Made by a program: the position numbers and the translations under genes. Under the pieces are notes generated by a model. That model saw nothing but the letters and a program-made list of their open reading frames with translations, made no database searches and was not told the DNA's origin. From positions 56,667 to 120,666 of the forward strand of contig NZ_JAMOIL010000007.1 of assembly GCF_023656415.1 (NCBI RefSeq): DNA of 64,000 bases, read 5' to 3'. This DNA comes from Nocardioides bruguierae. GTDB taxonomy: Bacteria; Actinomycetota; Actinomycetes; Propionibacteriales; Nocardioidaceae. Numbering within the stretch: the first letter of the stretch is position 1; each line of letters opens with the position of its first letter. Of this stretch, positions 22,102 to 30,333 are shown in pieces.

Positions 22102-22953
22102 GTGCTCGTCCCTCCCCGCGTCCTCGACCTCTTCGCCGTGCCCGGCGGAGCCGTCGCCGTGCCCGGGACCGGCACCGTCCGCGCAGGTGACCTGGCCCTG
22201 CGGCCCGGGCGCGACGCCGCCCTCGTGGGGGCCGTCTCGCCGGTGCAGGCGCGCCTCGCCGTCCGCCTGGACGAGGCCCCCGGCCGCGGCCACCGCGACC
22301 TGCGCCTGGGTCTGCCCGTCCCGGCGCGCGACGGCTCCTGGGTGGTCGACGGGTGGAGCGCGGCCCGGCACGAGCCGGGCACGGAGGTCTGCGGGGACGT
22401 CGCCGTGGTGCTCGGTGCCGGTCGGCTGCTGCACGCGCTGCTGGACGTCGCGGTGCGCACGCCGCCGTCCGCGCTGGTGGAGCGCGAGGACCCGCGCGGC
22501 CTGGCCGAGGCCGTGGCGTTCGGGGAGCGACCGCTCACCGACGCGCTCGTCGAGCGCCTCGTGGCGACCGCCGGCCTCGGCGTGCCGGCGGTGCGCCTGG
22601 CGCAGGAGGCGCTGACCGCGCTCGCACTGCTCTCGGCAGGCCCCGACCCACGCCCGCGGCAGCTGGTGCACGCCGCCCTGGCCGGCAACGTCCACCTGGA
22701 GGCCCTGGGGGCGCCGTTCGTGACCGCGATCGAGCCGACCTGGCGGCCGGCCCCGTTCGCCGAGGCGACCGCGGTGCTCGACCTCGTCCTCGACCTCGGG
22801 GCGCCCGCCCCCCACCTCGACGAGCTGGCCTCCCGCGAGGAGACCCGCGCCGACCTGCTGCGCGCGCTGGTCGTGCGGCTGCTCACCGGCGCCGGAGCCG
22901 ACGACGCCCACCGCACCGTGCTCGGCCTGCTCGCGGGGCGCCTCGTCGGCTGA
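22102..22953 (+). CDS. Degenerate aminoglycoside phosphotransferase-like protein (TIGR02569-like)
   Basis: 283 residues. The order of motifs matches an actinobacterial kinase-fold family I recognise as TIGR02569-like: GRDAALVGAVSP for the nucleotide strand, WVVDGWSAARHEPG, then QLVHAALAGNVHLE and a terminal PTWRPA segment. In functional relatives the catalytic loop reads HGDLxGNV; here it is HAALAGNV, so the catalytic Asp is missing, and the metal-binding DF-type motif is replaced by TAIEP. It is probably a non-catalytic pseudokinase. GTG 22102 follows TAGCGT (22090-22095) by six bases, so it is likely leaderless. Family assignment is from memory of motifs. Confidence 0.6.
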   Translation: MLVPPRVLDLFAVPGGAVAVPGTGTVRAGDLALRPGRDAALVGAVSPVQARLAVRLDEAPGRGHRDLRLGLPVPARDGSWVVDGWSAARHEPGTEVCGDVAVVLGAGRLLHALLDVAVRTPPSALVEREDPRGLAEAVAFGERPLTDALVERLVATAGLGVPAVRLAQEALTALALLSAGPDPRPRQLVHAALAGNVHLEALGAPFVTAIEPTWRPAPFAEATAVLDLVLDLGAPAPHLDELASREETRADLLRALVVRLLTGAGADDAHRTVLGLLAGRLVG

Positions 22954-23263
22954 GCCGCACCGCCGATCCCGCAGGGACGAGGCTGTGCGCCGAGTCACAC
23001 CAGACCGGGTCGGTCCGGTCCGTCGCGCTGCCCGGGTCGGAGGTCCCCCGGCGCGAGGTCCAGCGGCGGCCTCCCCACCGGACCGCACCGGACGCCGCGG
23101 GGGGCGTGCCGGGGGCCGCTGACCTGCGGCGCAGCGCGGGAGGGCTGCCGAGGTCCCCGCGGCCGGGACGCGCGCACCGGTCGCGCGCTGCTCCTGCGCC
23201 CTCACAGGACCCTCCCGACGGGGACGGCCACTGGTCTGCCACGGGTCGGACCTAGGTCCCCCC
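22954..23263. promoter_or_regulatory. Intergenic region upstream of the cyd operon
   Basis: About 310-360 bases with no supported gene; several antisense frames cross it but lack starts or recognisable products. Its right end holds an inverted repeat that resembles a DevR/DosR box (23247-23260). Confidence 0.45.
23247..23260. promoter_or_regulatory. Putative DevR/DosR box upstream of cydA
   Basis: CGGACCTAGGTCCC contains the 12-bp perfect palindrome GGACCTAGGTCC. It matches 11 of 14 positions of the mycobacterial DevR core GGGACT-WW-AGTCCC. It lies 58-71 bases before the preferred cydA GTG at 23318, a reasonable activator position. Inference from pattern; binding is not shown. Confidence 0.45.
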
Positions 23264-23317
23264 ATGGCACGAAACTCGGCGGCAGACAGCGGGGTGGTGC
23301 GGCAGCACGATCGACGC

Positions 23318-24769
23318 GTGGACCTCAGCGCACTCGACATTGCCCGATGGCAGTTCGCCATCACCACCGTGTACCACTTCCTGTTCGTGCCGATCACCAT
23401 CGGTCTGTCGGCGATCGTCGCCGGTTACCAGACCGCCTGGGTGCGCACGGGCCAGGAGAAGTGGCTCCGCCTCACGAAGTTCTTCGGCAAGCTCTTCCTG
23501 ATCAACTTCGCGATCGGCGTCGTCACCGGCATCGTGCAGGAGTTCCAGTTCGGGATGAACTGGTCGGACTACTCCCGCTTCGTCGGCGACATCTTCGGCG
23601 CCCCGCTGGCGGTGGAGGGCCTGCTCGCCTTCTTCCTGGAGTCGACCTTCCTCGGCCTGTGGATCTTCGGCTGGGACCGGCTGCCCAAGAAGGCGCACCT
23701 GGCCACGATCTGGCTGGCGCACCTGGGCACCGTGTTCTCCGCCTACTTCATCCTCGCGGCGAACTCGTTCATGCAGCACCCGGTCGGCTACGAGTACAAC
23801 CCGGAGACCGGGCGTGCCGAGCTGACCGACTTCTTCGCGGTGCTCACCAACGAGGTCCAGCTGGTGACGTTCCCGCACGTGCTGCTCTCGGCGTACATGA
23901 CCGCGGCCGGCTTCGTCGTGGGCGTCTCGGTCTGGCAGCTGGTGCGCGGCCGCCGCCGGGCCGAGGCCTCCGAGCAGGCGCTGTACCGCACCGGCGCCAA
24001 GACCGCCGCCTGGGTCATGCTGATCGCCTCGGCCGGCGTCATCGTCTCCGGCGACGCCCAGGCGAAGATCATGACCGAGGTCCAGCCGATGAAGATGGCG
24101 GCCGCCGAGGCGCTGTACGAGACCGAGCAGCCCGCCGGGTTCTCCTGGCTGACCATCGGCAGCCTCGACGGCACCGAGGAGAAGTTCGCCGTCACCACGC
24201 CGAACCTGCTCTCCTTCCTGGCCACCGGCTCCTTCGACGGCGAGGTCGAGGGCATCAACCCGCTCAGCGAGGAGTACGTCCTCGAGTACGGGCAGGACAC
24301 CGAGGCCGTCAGCTACGCCGAGGACTACACCCCGATCGAGGGCCTGACCTACTGGTCCTTCCGGCTGATGATGGGCCTGGGATTCCTCGGCATCCTGGCC
24401 TCGCTGGCGGTGCTCGTCGCGCTGCGCGGTGACCGCACGGTGACCAGCCGACGCTGGCTGCTCGTGGCCTGGGCGGTGCCGCTCGGCCCCCTGTTCGCCA
24501 ACTCCTTCGGCTGGATCTTCACCGAGGTCGGACGCCAGCCCTGGGCCGTGTTCGGCCTGATGACCGTCGACAACGCGGTCTCGCCGACCGTGAGCGCGGG
24601 CGAGGTGCTCACCTCCCTCATCGTCTTCACGCTGCTCTACGGCGTCCTCGCCGTCGTCGAGCTGAAGCTGATGTTCTCGGCGATCGCCCACGGCGCGGAC
24701 GACTTCGCCGAGCCGGTGGTCCGCGACGACGACCACGACCCCGACCGCCCGCTGGCCTTCGCCTACTGA
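23318..24769 (+). CDS. cydA: Cytochrome bd ubiquinol/menaquinol oxidase subunit I
   Basis: 483 residues from GTG 23318. High-affinity terminal oxidase subunit that binds quinol and carries haems b558, b595 and d in the membrane. Seen: LDIARWQFAITTVYHFLFVP with the first haem His, WSDYSRFVGDIFGAPLA, HPVGYEYN, a short Q-loop, and GRQPWAVFGLMTV (GRQPW motif). The start is debatable: an in-frame ATG at 23264 adds 18 polar residues, but relatives begin right at the ALDIARWQF block, and the DevR-like box would sit on top of that ATG. No Shine-Dalgarno is strong at either. cydB follows after 31 bases. Confidence 0.95.
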   Translation: MDLSALDIARWQFAITTVYHFLFVPITIGLSAIVAGYQTAWVRTGQEKWLRLTKFFGKLFLINFAIGVVTGIVQEFQFGMNWSDYSRFVGDIFGAPLAVEGLLAFFLESTFLGLWIFGWDRLPKKAHLATIWLAHLGTVFSAYFILAANSFMQHPVGYEYNPETGRAELTDFFAVLTNEVQLVTFPHVLLSAYMTAAGFVVGVSVWQLVRGRRRAEASEQALYRTGAKTAAWVMLIASAGVIVSGDAQAKIMTEVQPMKMAAAEALYETEQPAGFSWLTIGSLDGTEEKFAVTTPNLLSFLATGSFDGEVEGINPLSEEYVLEYGQDTEAVSYAEDYTPIEGLTYWSFRLMMGLGFLGILASLAVLVALRGDRTVTSRRWLLVAWAVPLGPLFANSFGWIFTEVGRQPWAVFGLMTVDNAVSPTVSAGEVLTSLIVFTLLYGVLAVVELKLMFSAIAHGADDFAEPVVRDDDHDPDRPLAFAY

Positions 24770-24800
24770 TCGCCCGGGACGAGAGAGACAGAAGAGAGTC

Positions 24801-25835
24801 ATGGAGCTCACCACCGTCTGGTTCACCCTGATCGCCGTCCTGTGGATCGGCTACTTCGCCCTCGAGGGCTTCGACTTCGGGGTCGGCATGCTGCTGCCCG
24901 TCCTCGCCCGTGACGAGCGGGAGAAGCGCGTCCTCATCAACACGATCGGTCCCGTGTGGGACGGCAACGAGGTCTGGGTCCTCGTCGCCGGCGGCGCCAC
25001 CTTCGCCGCCTTCCCCGAGTGGTACGCCACCCTGTTCAGCGGCTTCTACCTCCCGCTGCTGCTGATCCTGGTGGGCCTCATCGTGCGCGGGCTGGCCTTC
25101 GAGTACCGGCACAAGCGCGACGACGCGGCCTGGCGCCGCAACTGGGACCTGGCGCTGATCATCGGCTCCGTCGTGCCGGCGCTGCTGTGGGGCGTCGCGT
25201 TCGCCAACATCCTGCGCGGCGTGCCGATCGAGGAGCTGAACGGGCACCTGGAGTACACCGGCGGCTTCTTCAACCTGCTCAACCCCTACGCCCTGCTCGG
25301 CGGCCTGATGACGCTGACGCTGTTCCTCACCCACGGCGCCATGTACGTGGCCCTCAAGACCGACGGCGACATCCGGCACCGGGCCCGCGCACTGGCCGTG
25401 CGCACCGGCATCGGCGCCGCCGTCATCGCCGTGGCGTTCCTGCTGTGGACCCAGGTGATGACCGGCTCGGTCGCCTCGGCGGTCGCGTTCGTCGTCGCCG
25501 CCCTGTGCCTGGTCGGGGGCATCGCCGCGGCGGCCGTCGGCCGCGAGGGCTGGGCCTTCCTCGGCACCTTCGTCACCATCGCCGCCGGCGTCGCGGGCCT
25601 GTTCCTGGCCCTCTTCCCCGACGTGATGCCGTCCTCGATCGACGCCGCCTACAGCCTGACCACCACCAACGCGGCCGCCACCAGCTACACGCTGACGGTG
25701 ATGACCGTGGTCGCGGTGGTCTTCACCCCGATCGTGCTGGCCTACCAGGCCTGGAGCTACTGGGTCTTCCGCAAGCGCATCTCCGTGCAGCACATCCCGG
25801 AGGAGACCCTGGCCGGCAGCGGAAGCGCCGCGTGA
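24801..25835 (+). CDS. cydB: Cytochrome bd oxidase subunit II
   Basis: 344 residues with eight or nine membrane segments. Partner of CydA. The N-terminus WFTLIAVLWIGYFALEGFDF and the block GPVWDGNEVWVLVAGGATFA followed by AFPEWYATLFSGFYLPL are family hallmarks; TLFLTHGAMYVALKT follows. A purine-rich ribosome site (AGAAGAGAG) precedes ATG 24801. The stop overlaps the cydDC start (GTGA at 25832), so assembly factor and oxidase are made together. Confidence 0.97.
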   Translation: MELTTVWFTLIAVLWIGYFALEGFDFGVGMLLPVLARDEREKRVLINTIGPVWDGNEVWVLVAGGATFAAFPEWYATLFSGFYLPLLLILVGLIVRGLAFEYRHKRDDAAWRRNWDLALIIGSVVPALLWGVAFANILRGVPIEELNGHLEYTGGFFNLLNPYALLGGLMTLTLFLTHGAMYVALKTDGDIRHRARALAVRTGIGAAVIAVAFLLWTQVMTGSVASAVAFVVAALCLVGGIAAAAVGREGWAFLGTFVTIAAGVAGLFLALFPDVMPSSIDAAYSLTTTNAAATSYTLTVMTVVAVVFTPIVLAYQAWSYWVFRKRISVQHIPEETLAGSGSAA

Positions 25836-28800
25836 GGCCCACCGATCCTCGCCTCGCCCGCCGGTTGGCCCCCGCCCGGGGCCCGCTGGCGGGCGTGGTC
25901 GTCCTCCAGACCCTCTCCGCGCTGCTCGTCATCGGGCAGGCCTTCGCCGTCACCGGCCTCGTCGTGGCCGCCGTCGAGGACCTCTCCTCGGCCGCCGTCA
26001 CCCGGTGGGCCCTCGCCGTCGCCCTGCTGCTGCTCGGCCGCGGGCTGACCGGCTGGGGCACCGACCGGCTCACCGCCACCGCCGCCACGCGGGTCGGCGG
26101 CGAGGTCCGGCGCCGGCTCGTGGCCCGCGTGCTCGCCGTCCCTGCCGGTGGGGATGAGCAGGACGCCTCCAGCGGCCACCGCTCCGTGCTGGTGACCCGC
26201 GGCGTCACCGCCCTCGAGCCGTACCTGACCCGGTACGTGCCCGCGCTGGTGCTCGCCGGCGTCCTGCCCGCCCTCACCGTGCTGGCCATCGCCTCCCAGG
26301 ACCTCATGAGCGCGGCCGTGGTCGTCGCGACCATGCCGCTCATCCCGGTCTTCGGTGCGCTCGTCGGCCTCGCCACGCGCGATCGCGCCGACGCCCAGTG
26401 GCGCTCGATGAGCGCCCTGTCCGGCCACTTCCTGGACGTCGTCCGCGGACTGCCCACGCTGGTCGCCTACCGCCGCGCCGACGCCCAGACCGCGGTGATC
26501 CGCCGCGCCACCGACGGCTACCGGGCCCGCACGATGGACACGCTGCGCATCGCCTTCCTCTCCTCGGGCGTCCTGGAGCTCGTCGCCACCCTGTCCGTGG
26601 CGCTCGTCGCCGTCACCGTGGGGCTGCGTCTGGCCGGGGGCGACCTCGACCTGGGCACCGCCCTCGTCGTGCTGCTGCTGGCGCCCGAGGCCTACTGGCC
26701 GCTGCGCCGCGTCGGTGCCGAGTTCCACGCCGCCGCCGAGGGGGTCGCCACGATCGAGGAGGTCTCGGCGCTGCTGGACGCCCCCGGCGACGATGCCGCT
26801 GGTCGAGGAGGTCGCGCTGCGACCGTCGCGAGACCGAGGCCGACCACCGACCCGGCCGCACCGATCACCGTCGACGGCATCACCGTGCTGCGCGCCGGCC
26901 GCACCGTCCCGGCGCTGGACGACGTCCACGCCGTCCTGCCCGGCACCGGCCTCACCGCCCTGACCGGGCCGTCTGGCTGCGGCAAGTCCACGCTGCTGGC
27001 GGTCGTCGCCGGCCTGCTGCCGGCCACGCAGGGCCGGGTCCTGCGGGGGCAGGAGCCCCTGGTCGGGGCCGCGCTGGCGGCGTGGCAGGCGGACGTCGCC
27101 TGGCTGCCGCAGCGCCCCGGCTTCGTCGCCGGGACGCTGGCCGACAACCTCCGCCTCGGCCGACCCGACGCCCCGGAGGTCGACCTGTGGGCCGCGCTGG
27201 CCCAGGTCGCCCTGGAGGAGCGGGTCCGCGACCTGCCGCTCGGGCTGGACACGTGGCTGGGGGAGGACGGCAGCACGCTCTCCGCCGGGGAGCGCGCCCG
27301 TCTGGCTCTCGCCCGGGTGGTCGTCGCCGACCGGCCGTGGGTGCTGCTGGACGAGCCCACCGCCCACCTGGACGTCCTCACCGAGCAGGTCGTCACCGAC
27401 AGGCTGGTCGCCCTCGCGCGCACCCGCGGCGTGGTCGTGGTCGCGCACCGCCCCGCGCTGGTGGAGGTCGCCGACCACGTGGTCACGCTCGCTCTGCCGA
27501 CCCCGGGGCCGACCGCCGGGCCGACCGCCGGGCCCACCGCCGACCGGGTCACCGGGCCCGCACCGCGGGTGCTGCGCCCCGAGGACGCCGACGACACCCC
27601 GCTGCTGGCGGGGCGCGGACGCCTCGCGCTGGCGACCCTCGTGGGGGCGCTGTCCTCGGCCTCCGGGGTGGCGCTGACCGCCACGTCCGGCTGGCTCATC
27701 GTCCAGGCCTCCCTCATGCCGCCCGTGCTGACCCTGATGGTCGCCATCGTCGGTGTGCGCACCTTCGGCATCGGCCGCCCCGTGCTGCGCTACGCCGAGC
27801 GGCTGCTCTCCCACGACGTGGTGCTGCGGATGCTCGCCGAGCGCCGCGTGGCCGTGTGGCGCTCCCTGGTGCCGCTCGTGCCCGGCCGGCTGGGGCGTCG
27901 CAGGGGCGACCTGCTGGCCTCGGTCGTCGACGACGTCGACTCCGAGCTCGACCACGAGCTGCGGGTGCTGATGCCGCTGCGCGGGTTCGTCCTCGTCGCC
28001 GTGCTCGCCACCCTCGTGTCCACGCTGCTCGCGCCGGTGGCCGGGCTCGTGGTGGGCGGCTACTGCCTGCTCGCCGGGCTCGCGGCCTGGTACCTGGCTC
28101 GCCTGGGCGCCGCCCGCGCCGAGGCCGAGGCCGTCGCGCTGCGGGCCGCGCTCTCCGAGGAGGTCGTCGCCGCGGCCGCGCTGGGCGAGGAGCTGACCAT
28201 GTGGCAGGCCGTCGACCGGGCCGCCGACGCCGTCGGTGCCGCCAGCGACCGGCTCGGGGCCGCCACCGGCCGTTCCACCACCTGGTGGGGCGCCGGCCGC
28301 GCCGTCGTCCTCGCGCTCACCGGCGCAGCAGTCGCGCTCGTCGCCGTCGTCCTCGCCCCGCTGGTCGCCGCCGGCGACCTCAGCGGACCGCTCGCGGCCC
28401 TGGTGATCCTCATGCCGCTGGCGATGACGGACGTCGCCGTCCCGCTCGCCGACGCGGGCGCCCTCTCCGCGAGGACGGCCGCCGCCCGCGCGCGCCTGGA
28501 GGCCCTGGCCGACATGGAGCCCGCCGTCACCGAGCCGCGGATACTCGGCCCCGAGCCGCGCGGCAACGACGTGGCCCTGCACGACGTCACCGCCGGCTGG
28601 GAGGGCACACGGGCCTTCGCGGGCCTCGACCTCGACGTCGCCCCCGGCGGTCGGGTCGCCGTCGTCGGACCCTCGGGCTGCGGCAAGTCCACCCTCGTGG
28701 CGCTGCTGCTGCGGTTCCTCGACCCCCGCCACGGCACCGTCCGCCTCGGTGGCGCCGAGCTCGACCGCCTGCCGCTCGCCGACGTGCGCGGCCGGGTCGG

Positions 28801-29284
28801 GCTCGTCGACGACGACCCGCACGTGTTCGCCTCCACCGTCGCCGAGAACGTCCGCCTCGCCCGGCCCGGCTGCTCGGACGCCGAGGTCGAGGCCGCGCTG
28901 CGCGCCGCCCGCCTCGGCCCCTGGCTCGACGCCCTGCCCGCGGGGCTCGGCACCTGGGTCGGCGACGGCCACGCGTCGGTCTCCGGCGGTGAGCGGGCGC
29001 GCCTCGCGATCGCCCGGGTGCTGCTCGCCGACCCCGACGTGCTCGTGCTCGACGAGCCGACCGCGCACCTCGACGAGGCCACCGCCGACGACCTCGCCCA
29101 CGAGGTGCTGGGGGAGAGCGGCGCACGGCGCACCGTCATCTGGGTGACGCACGGCTCCGCTGGGCTCGATCTCGTGGACGAAGTGATAAATCTAGGAGCG
29201 TTCGCTGCCCGTACGGGCGACGCCGGCGATGACCCGGACGAGCCGGGTCGGCCAGACGCAGAGGAGCTGCCGCATGTCCGTTAG
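25832..29284 (+). CDS. cydDC: Fused CydDC heterodimeric ABC exporter (thiol export for cytochrome bd assembly)
   Basis: 1150 residues, two complete ABC half-transporters in one chain. The first half (about 1-560) has six membrane helices, Walker A GPSGCGKSTLLAVVAG, signature LSAGERARLALARV and Walker B VLLDEPTAHLD. The second half (about 580-1150) has GPSGCGKSTLVALLL, SVSGGERARLAIARV and LVLDEPTAHLD. In E. coli CydD and CydC are separate and export glutathione/cysteine; actinobacteria use other thiols, so cargo is inferred. Oddities: a REP-like palindrome lies in frame in the first helical-to-NBD linker (26801-26835), a 12-bp tandem repeat encodes GPTAGPTAGPTA between halves, and the last 35 residues use rare codons and overlap the regulator gene. 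Confidence 0.95.
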   Translation: MRPTDPRLARRLAPARGPLAGVVVLQTLSALLVIGQAFAVTGLVVAAVEDLSSAAVTRWALAVALLLLGRGLTGWGTDRLTATAATRVGGEVRRRLVARVLAVPAGGDEQDASSGHRSVLVTRGVTALEPYLTRYVPALVLAGVLPALTVLAIASQDLMSAAVVVATMPLIPVFGALVGLATRDRADAQWRSMSALSGHFLDVVRGLPTLVAYRRADAQTAVIRRATDGYRARTMDTLRIAFLSSGVLELVATLSVALVAVTVGLRLAGGDLDLGTALVVLLLAPEAYWPLRRVGAEFHAAAEGVATIEEVSALLDAPGDDAAGRGGRAATVARPRPTTDPAAPITVDGITVLRAGRTVPALDDVHAVLPGTGLTALTGPSGCGKSTLLAVVAGLLPATQGRVLRGQEPLVGAALAAWQADVAWLPQRPGFVAGTLADNLRLGRPDAPEVDLWAALAQVALEERVRDLPLGLDTWLGEDGSTLSAGERARLALARVVVADRPWVLLDEPTAHLDVLTEQVVTDRLVALARTRGVVVVAHRPALVEVADHVVTLALPTPGPTAGPTAGPTADRVTGPAPRVLRPEDADDTPLLAGRGRLALATLVGALSSASGVALTATSGWLIVQASLMPPVLTLMVAIVGVRTFGIGRPVLRYAERLLSHDVVLRMLAERRVAVWRSLVPLVPGRLGRRRGDLLASVVDDVDSELDHELRVLMPLRGFVLVAVLATLVSTLLAPVAGLVVGGYCLLAGLAAWYLARLGAARAEAEAVALRAALSEEVVAAAALGEELTMWQAVDRAADAVGAASDRLGAATGRSTTWWGAGRAVVLALTGAAVALVAVVLAPLVAAGDLSGPLAALVILMPLAMTDVAVPLADAGALSARTAAARARLEALADMEPAVTEPRILGPEPRGNDVALHDVTAGWEGTRAFAGLDLDVAPGGRVAVVGPSGCGKSTLVALLLRFLDPRHGTVRLGGAELDRLPLADVRGRVGLVDDDPHVFASTVAENVRLARPGCSDAEVEAALRAARLGPWLDALPAGLGTWVGDGHASVSGGERARLAIARVLLADPDVLVLDEPTAHLDEATADDLAHEVLGESGARRTVIWVTHGSAGLDLVDEVINLGAFAARTGDAGDDPDEPGRPDAEELPHVR
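26801..26835. repeat. REP-like palindrome inside cydDC
   Basis: GGTCGAGGAGGTCGCGCTGC and onward to AGACC holds the inner hairpin GGTCGC-GCT-GCGACC (26810-26824). It resembles palindromes that recur in this window at 30187-30316 and 37111-37153. It adds a Gly/Arg/Ala-rich stretch (GRGGRAATVARPRP) to an interdomain linker without breaking the frame. Confidence 0.5.
27506..27541. repeat. 12-bp tandem repeat, three copies, in cydDC
   Basis: GGGCCGACCGCC at 27506-27517, 27518-27529 and 27530-27541 (third copy with one change). It encodes the GPTA repeats of the linker joining the CydD-like and CydC-like halves. Confidence 0.75.
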
Positions 29285-29951
29285 TCCCCAGGCCGGTGGC
29301 AAGAAGATCACCGTCTTCCTGCTCGACGACCACGAGGTGGTCCGACAGGGCCTGCGGAGCCTGCTCGAGGGCACCGGCATGATCGACGTGATCGGCGAGT
29401 CCGGCCTCGCCGAGGAGGCGGCCCACCGCATCCCCGCCCTCAAGCCCGACGTGGCCGTGCTCGACGCGCGGCTGCCCGACGGCTCCGGCATCGAGGTCTG
29501 CCGCACCGTGCGCGCCGTCGACCCCGACATCCGCGCCCTCATCCTCACCTCCTACGACGACGACGAGGCGCTGTTCGCCGCGATCATGGCCGGCGCGTCC
29601 GGGTACGTCCTCAAGGACGTGCGCGGCATGGACCTCGTCGGCGCCATCCGCCAGGTCGCCGACGGCAACTCCCTCATCGACCCCGCGCTCACCGCCCGGG
29701 TGCTCGACCGGGTGCGCAACGGCCCCGCCACGGCTCCCGAGCTGGCCAACCTCACCGAGCAGGAGCTCAAGCTCCTCGCGCTCATCGCCGAGGGCCTGAC
29801 CAACCGCCAGATCGGCGAGCGGATGTTCCTCGCGGAGAAGACCGTGAAGAACTACGTCTCCTCGATCCTCGCCAAGCTCGGCCTCGAGCGCCGCACCCAG
29901 GCCGCCGTCCTCGCGTCCAAGCTGCTGGGGCCGGACGGCAAGCCGAAGTAG
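29274..29951 (+). CDS. NarL/DevR-type response regulator
   Basis: 225 residues. Receiver domain (about 12-130) with acidic pocket LLDDHE, phosphoacceptor Asp64 in VAVLDARLPDGSG, Thr in LILTSYDDDE and Lys in GYVLKDVRG. The C-terminal LuxR-type HTH (about 155-220) reads LTEQELKLLALIAEGLTNRQ then EKTVKNYVSSILAKLGLERR. This is the DevR/DosR architecture and sequence style. ATG 29274 has GAGGAG at 29261-29266 and overlaps cydDC by 11 bases, so it can be cotranscribed with the cyd genes. Its likely partner kinase faces it from 31926. Confidence 0.92.
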   Translation: MSVSPQAGGKKITVFLLDDHEVVRQGLRSLLEGTGMIDVIGESGLAEEAAHRIPALKPDVAVLDARLPDGSGIEVCRTVRAVDPDIRALILTSYDDDEALFAAIMAGASGYVLKDVRGMDLVGAIRQVADGNSLIDPALTARVLDRVRNGPATAPELANLTEQELKLLALIAEGLTNRQIGERMFLAEKTVKNYVSSILAKLGLERRTQAAVLASKLLGPDGKPK

Positions 29952-30104
29952 GAAGGCTCCCTCCGGTCGCATGTCGACGGGCTTATACGGGTGTTCTTCA
30001 CTCCTCGACTCGGCACGGGCGTTCGCAGGCTCACGGCCCGCACGCTCGTCTCGTCGCTGCAGAACACCCGGCGCCCGACGACGCTTCACCTGACGTGTAG
30101 TGCT

Positions 30105-30145
30105 GAGTCTCCAGAGGCACACGGACCGTGTGCCTCTGGAGACTC
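30105..30145. terminator. Near-perfect 41-base palindrome, bidirectional terminator
   Basis: GAGTCTCCAGAGGCACACGG (30105-30124) and its exact complement (30126-30145) flank a single A. As RNA it gives a 19-bp stem with a three-base loop. It lies between the convergent response-regulator and kinase genes. Confidence 0.8.
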
Positions 30146-30186
30146 GGTCGTTCCGGACCCGTGAAGCGTTCGCGCGCGACGCGTCC

Positions 30187-30316
30187 GGTGATCGAGGTGT
30201 GAGGAGCCCTGGCGACGAGCCTCGAGATCCCCGCACCTGGACGTGGTGCGAGCCCCGGGGCGGGTGCGGCGGTCTCGAGGCTCGGCCGTGGCCGGCCTCG
30301 CACCTCGACCACCGCT
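30187..30316. repeat. Inverted pair of REP-like elements
   Basis: The left copy (about 30187-30237) reads GTGATCGAGGTGTGAG, later GAGCCTCGAGATCC and CCGCACC. The right copy (about 30264-30316) is the same element on the other strand: its complement reads GGTGGTCGAGGTGCGAG, later GAGCCTCGAGACC and CCGCACCC. A BIME-like arrangement between convergent genes; related to the copy inside the VWA gene. Confidence 0.65.
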
Positions 30317-30333
30317 GCGGCGGAGCCGACCAA

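Larger units (their letters stand above)
29952..30333. other. Non-coding gap between convergent regulator and kinase genes
   Basis: 382 bases. It holds a strong terminator palindrome (30105-30145) and an inverted pair of REP-like elements (30187-30316). No gene is supported; the minus-strand frame across it is produced by the repeats. Confidence 0.6.

Noticed and set aside
25757..29152. 1131-codon open frame on the minus strand
   Set aside because: Antisense shadow of cydDC.
30031..30333. 100-codon minus-strand frame between regulator and kinase
   Set aside because: Made almost entirely of the REP-like inverted pair and the terminator palindrome; no ribosome site.
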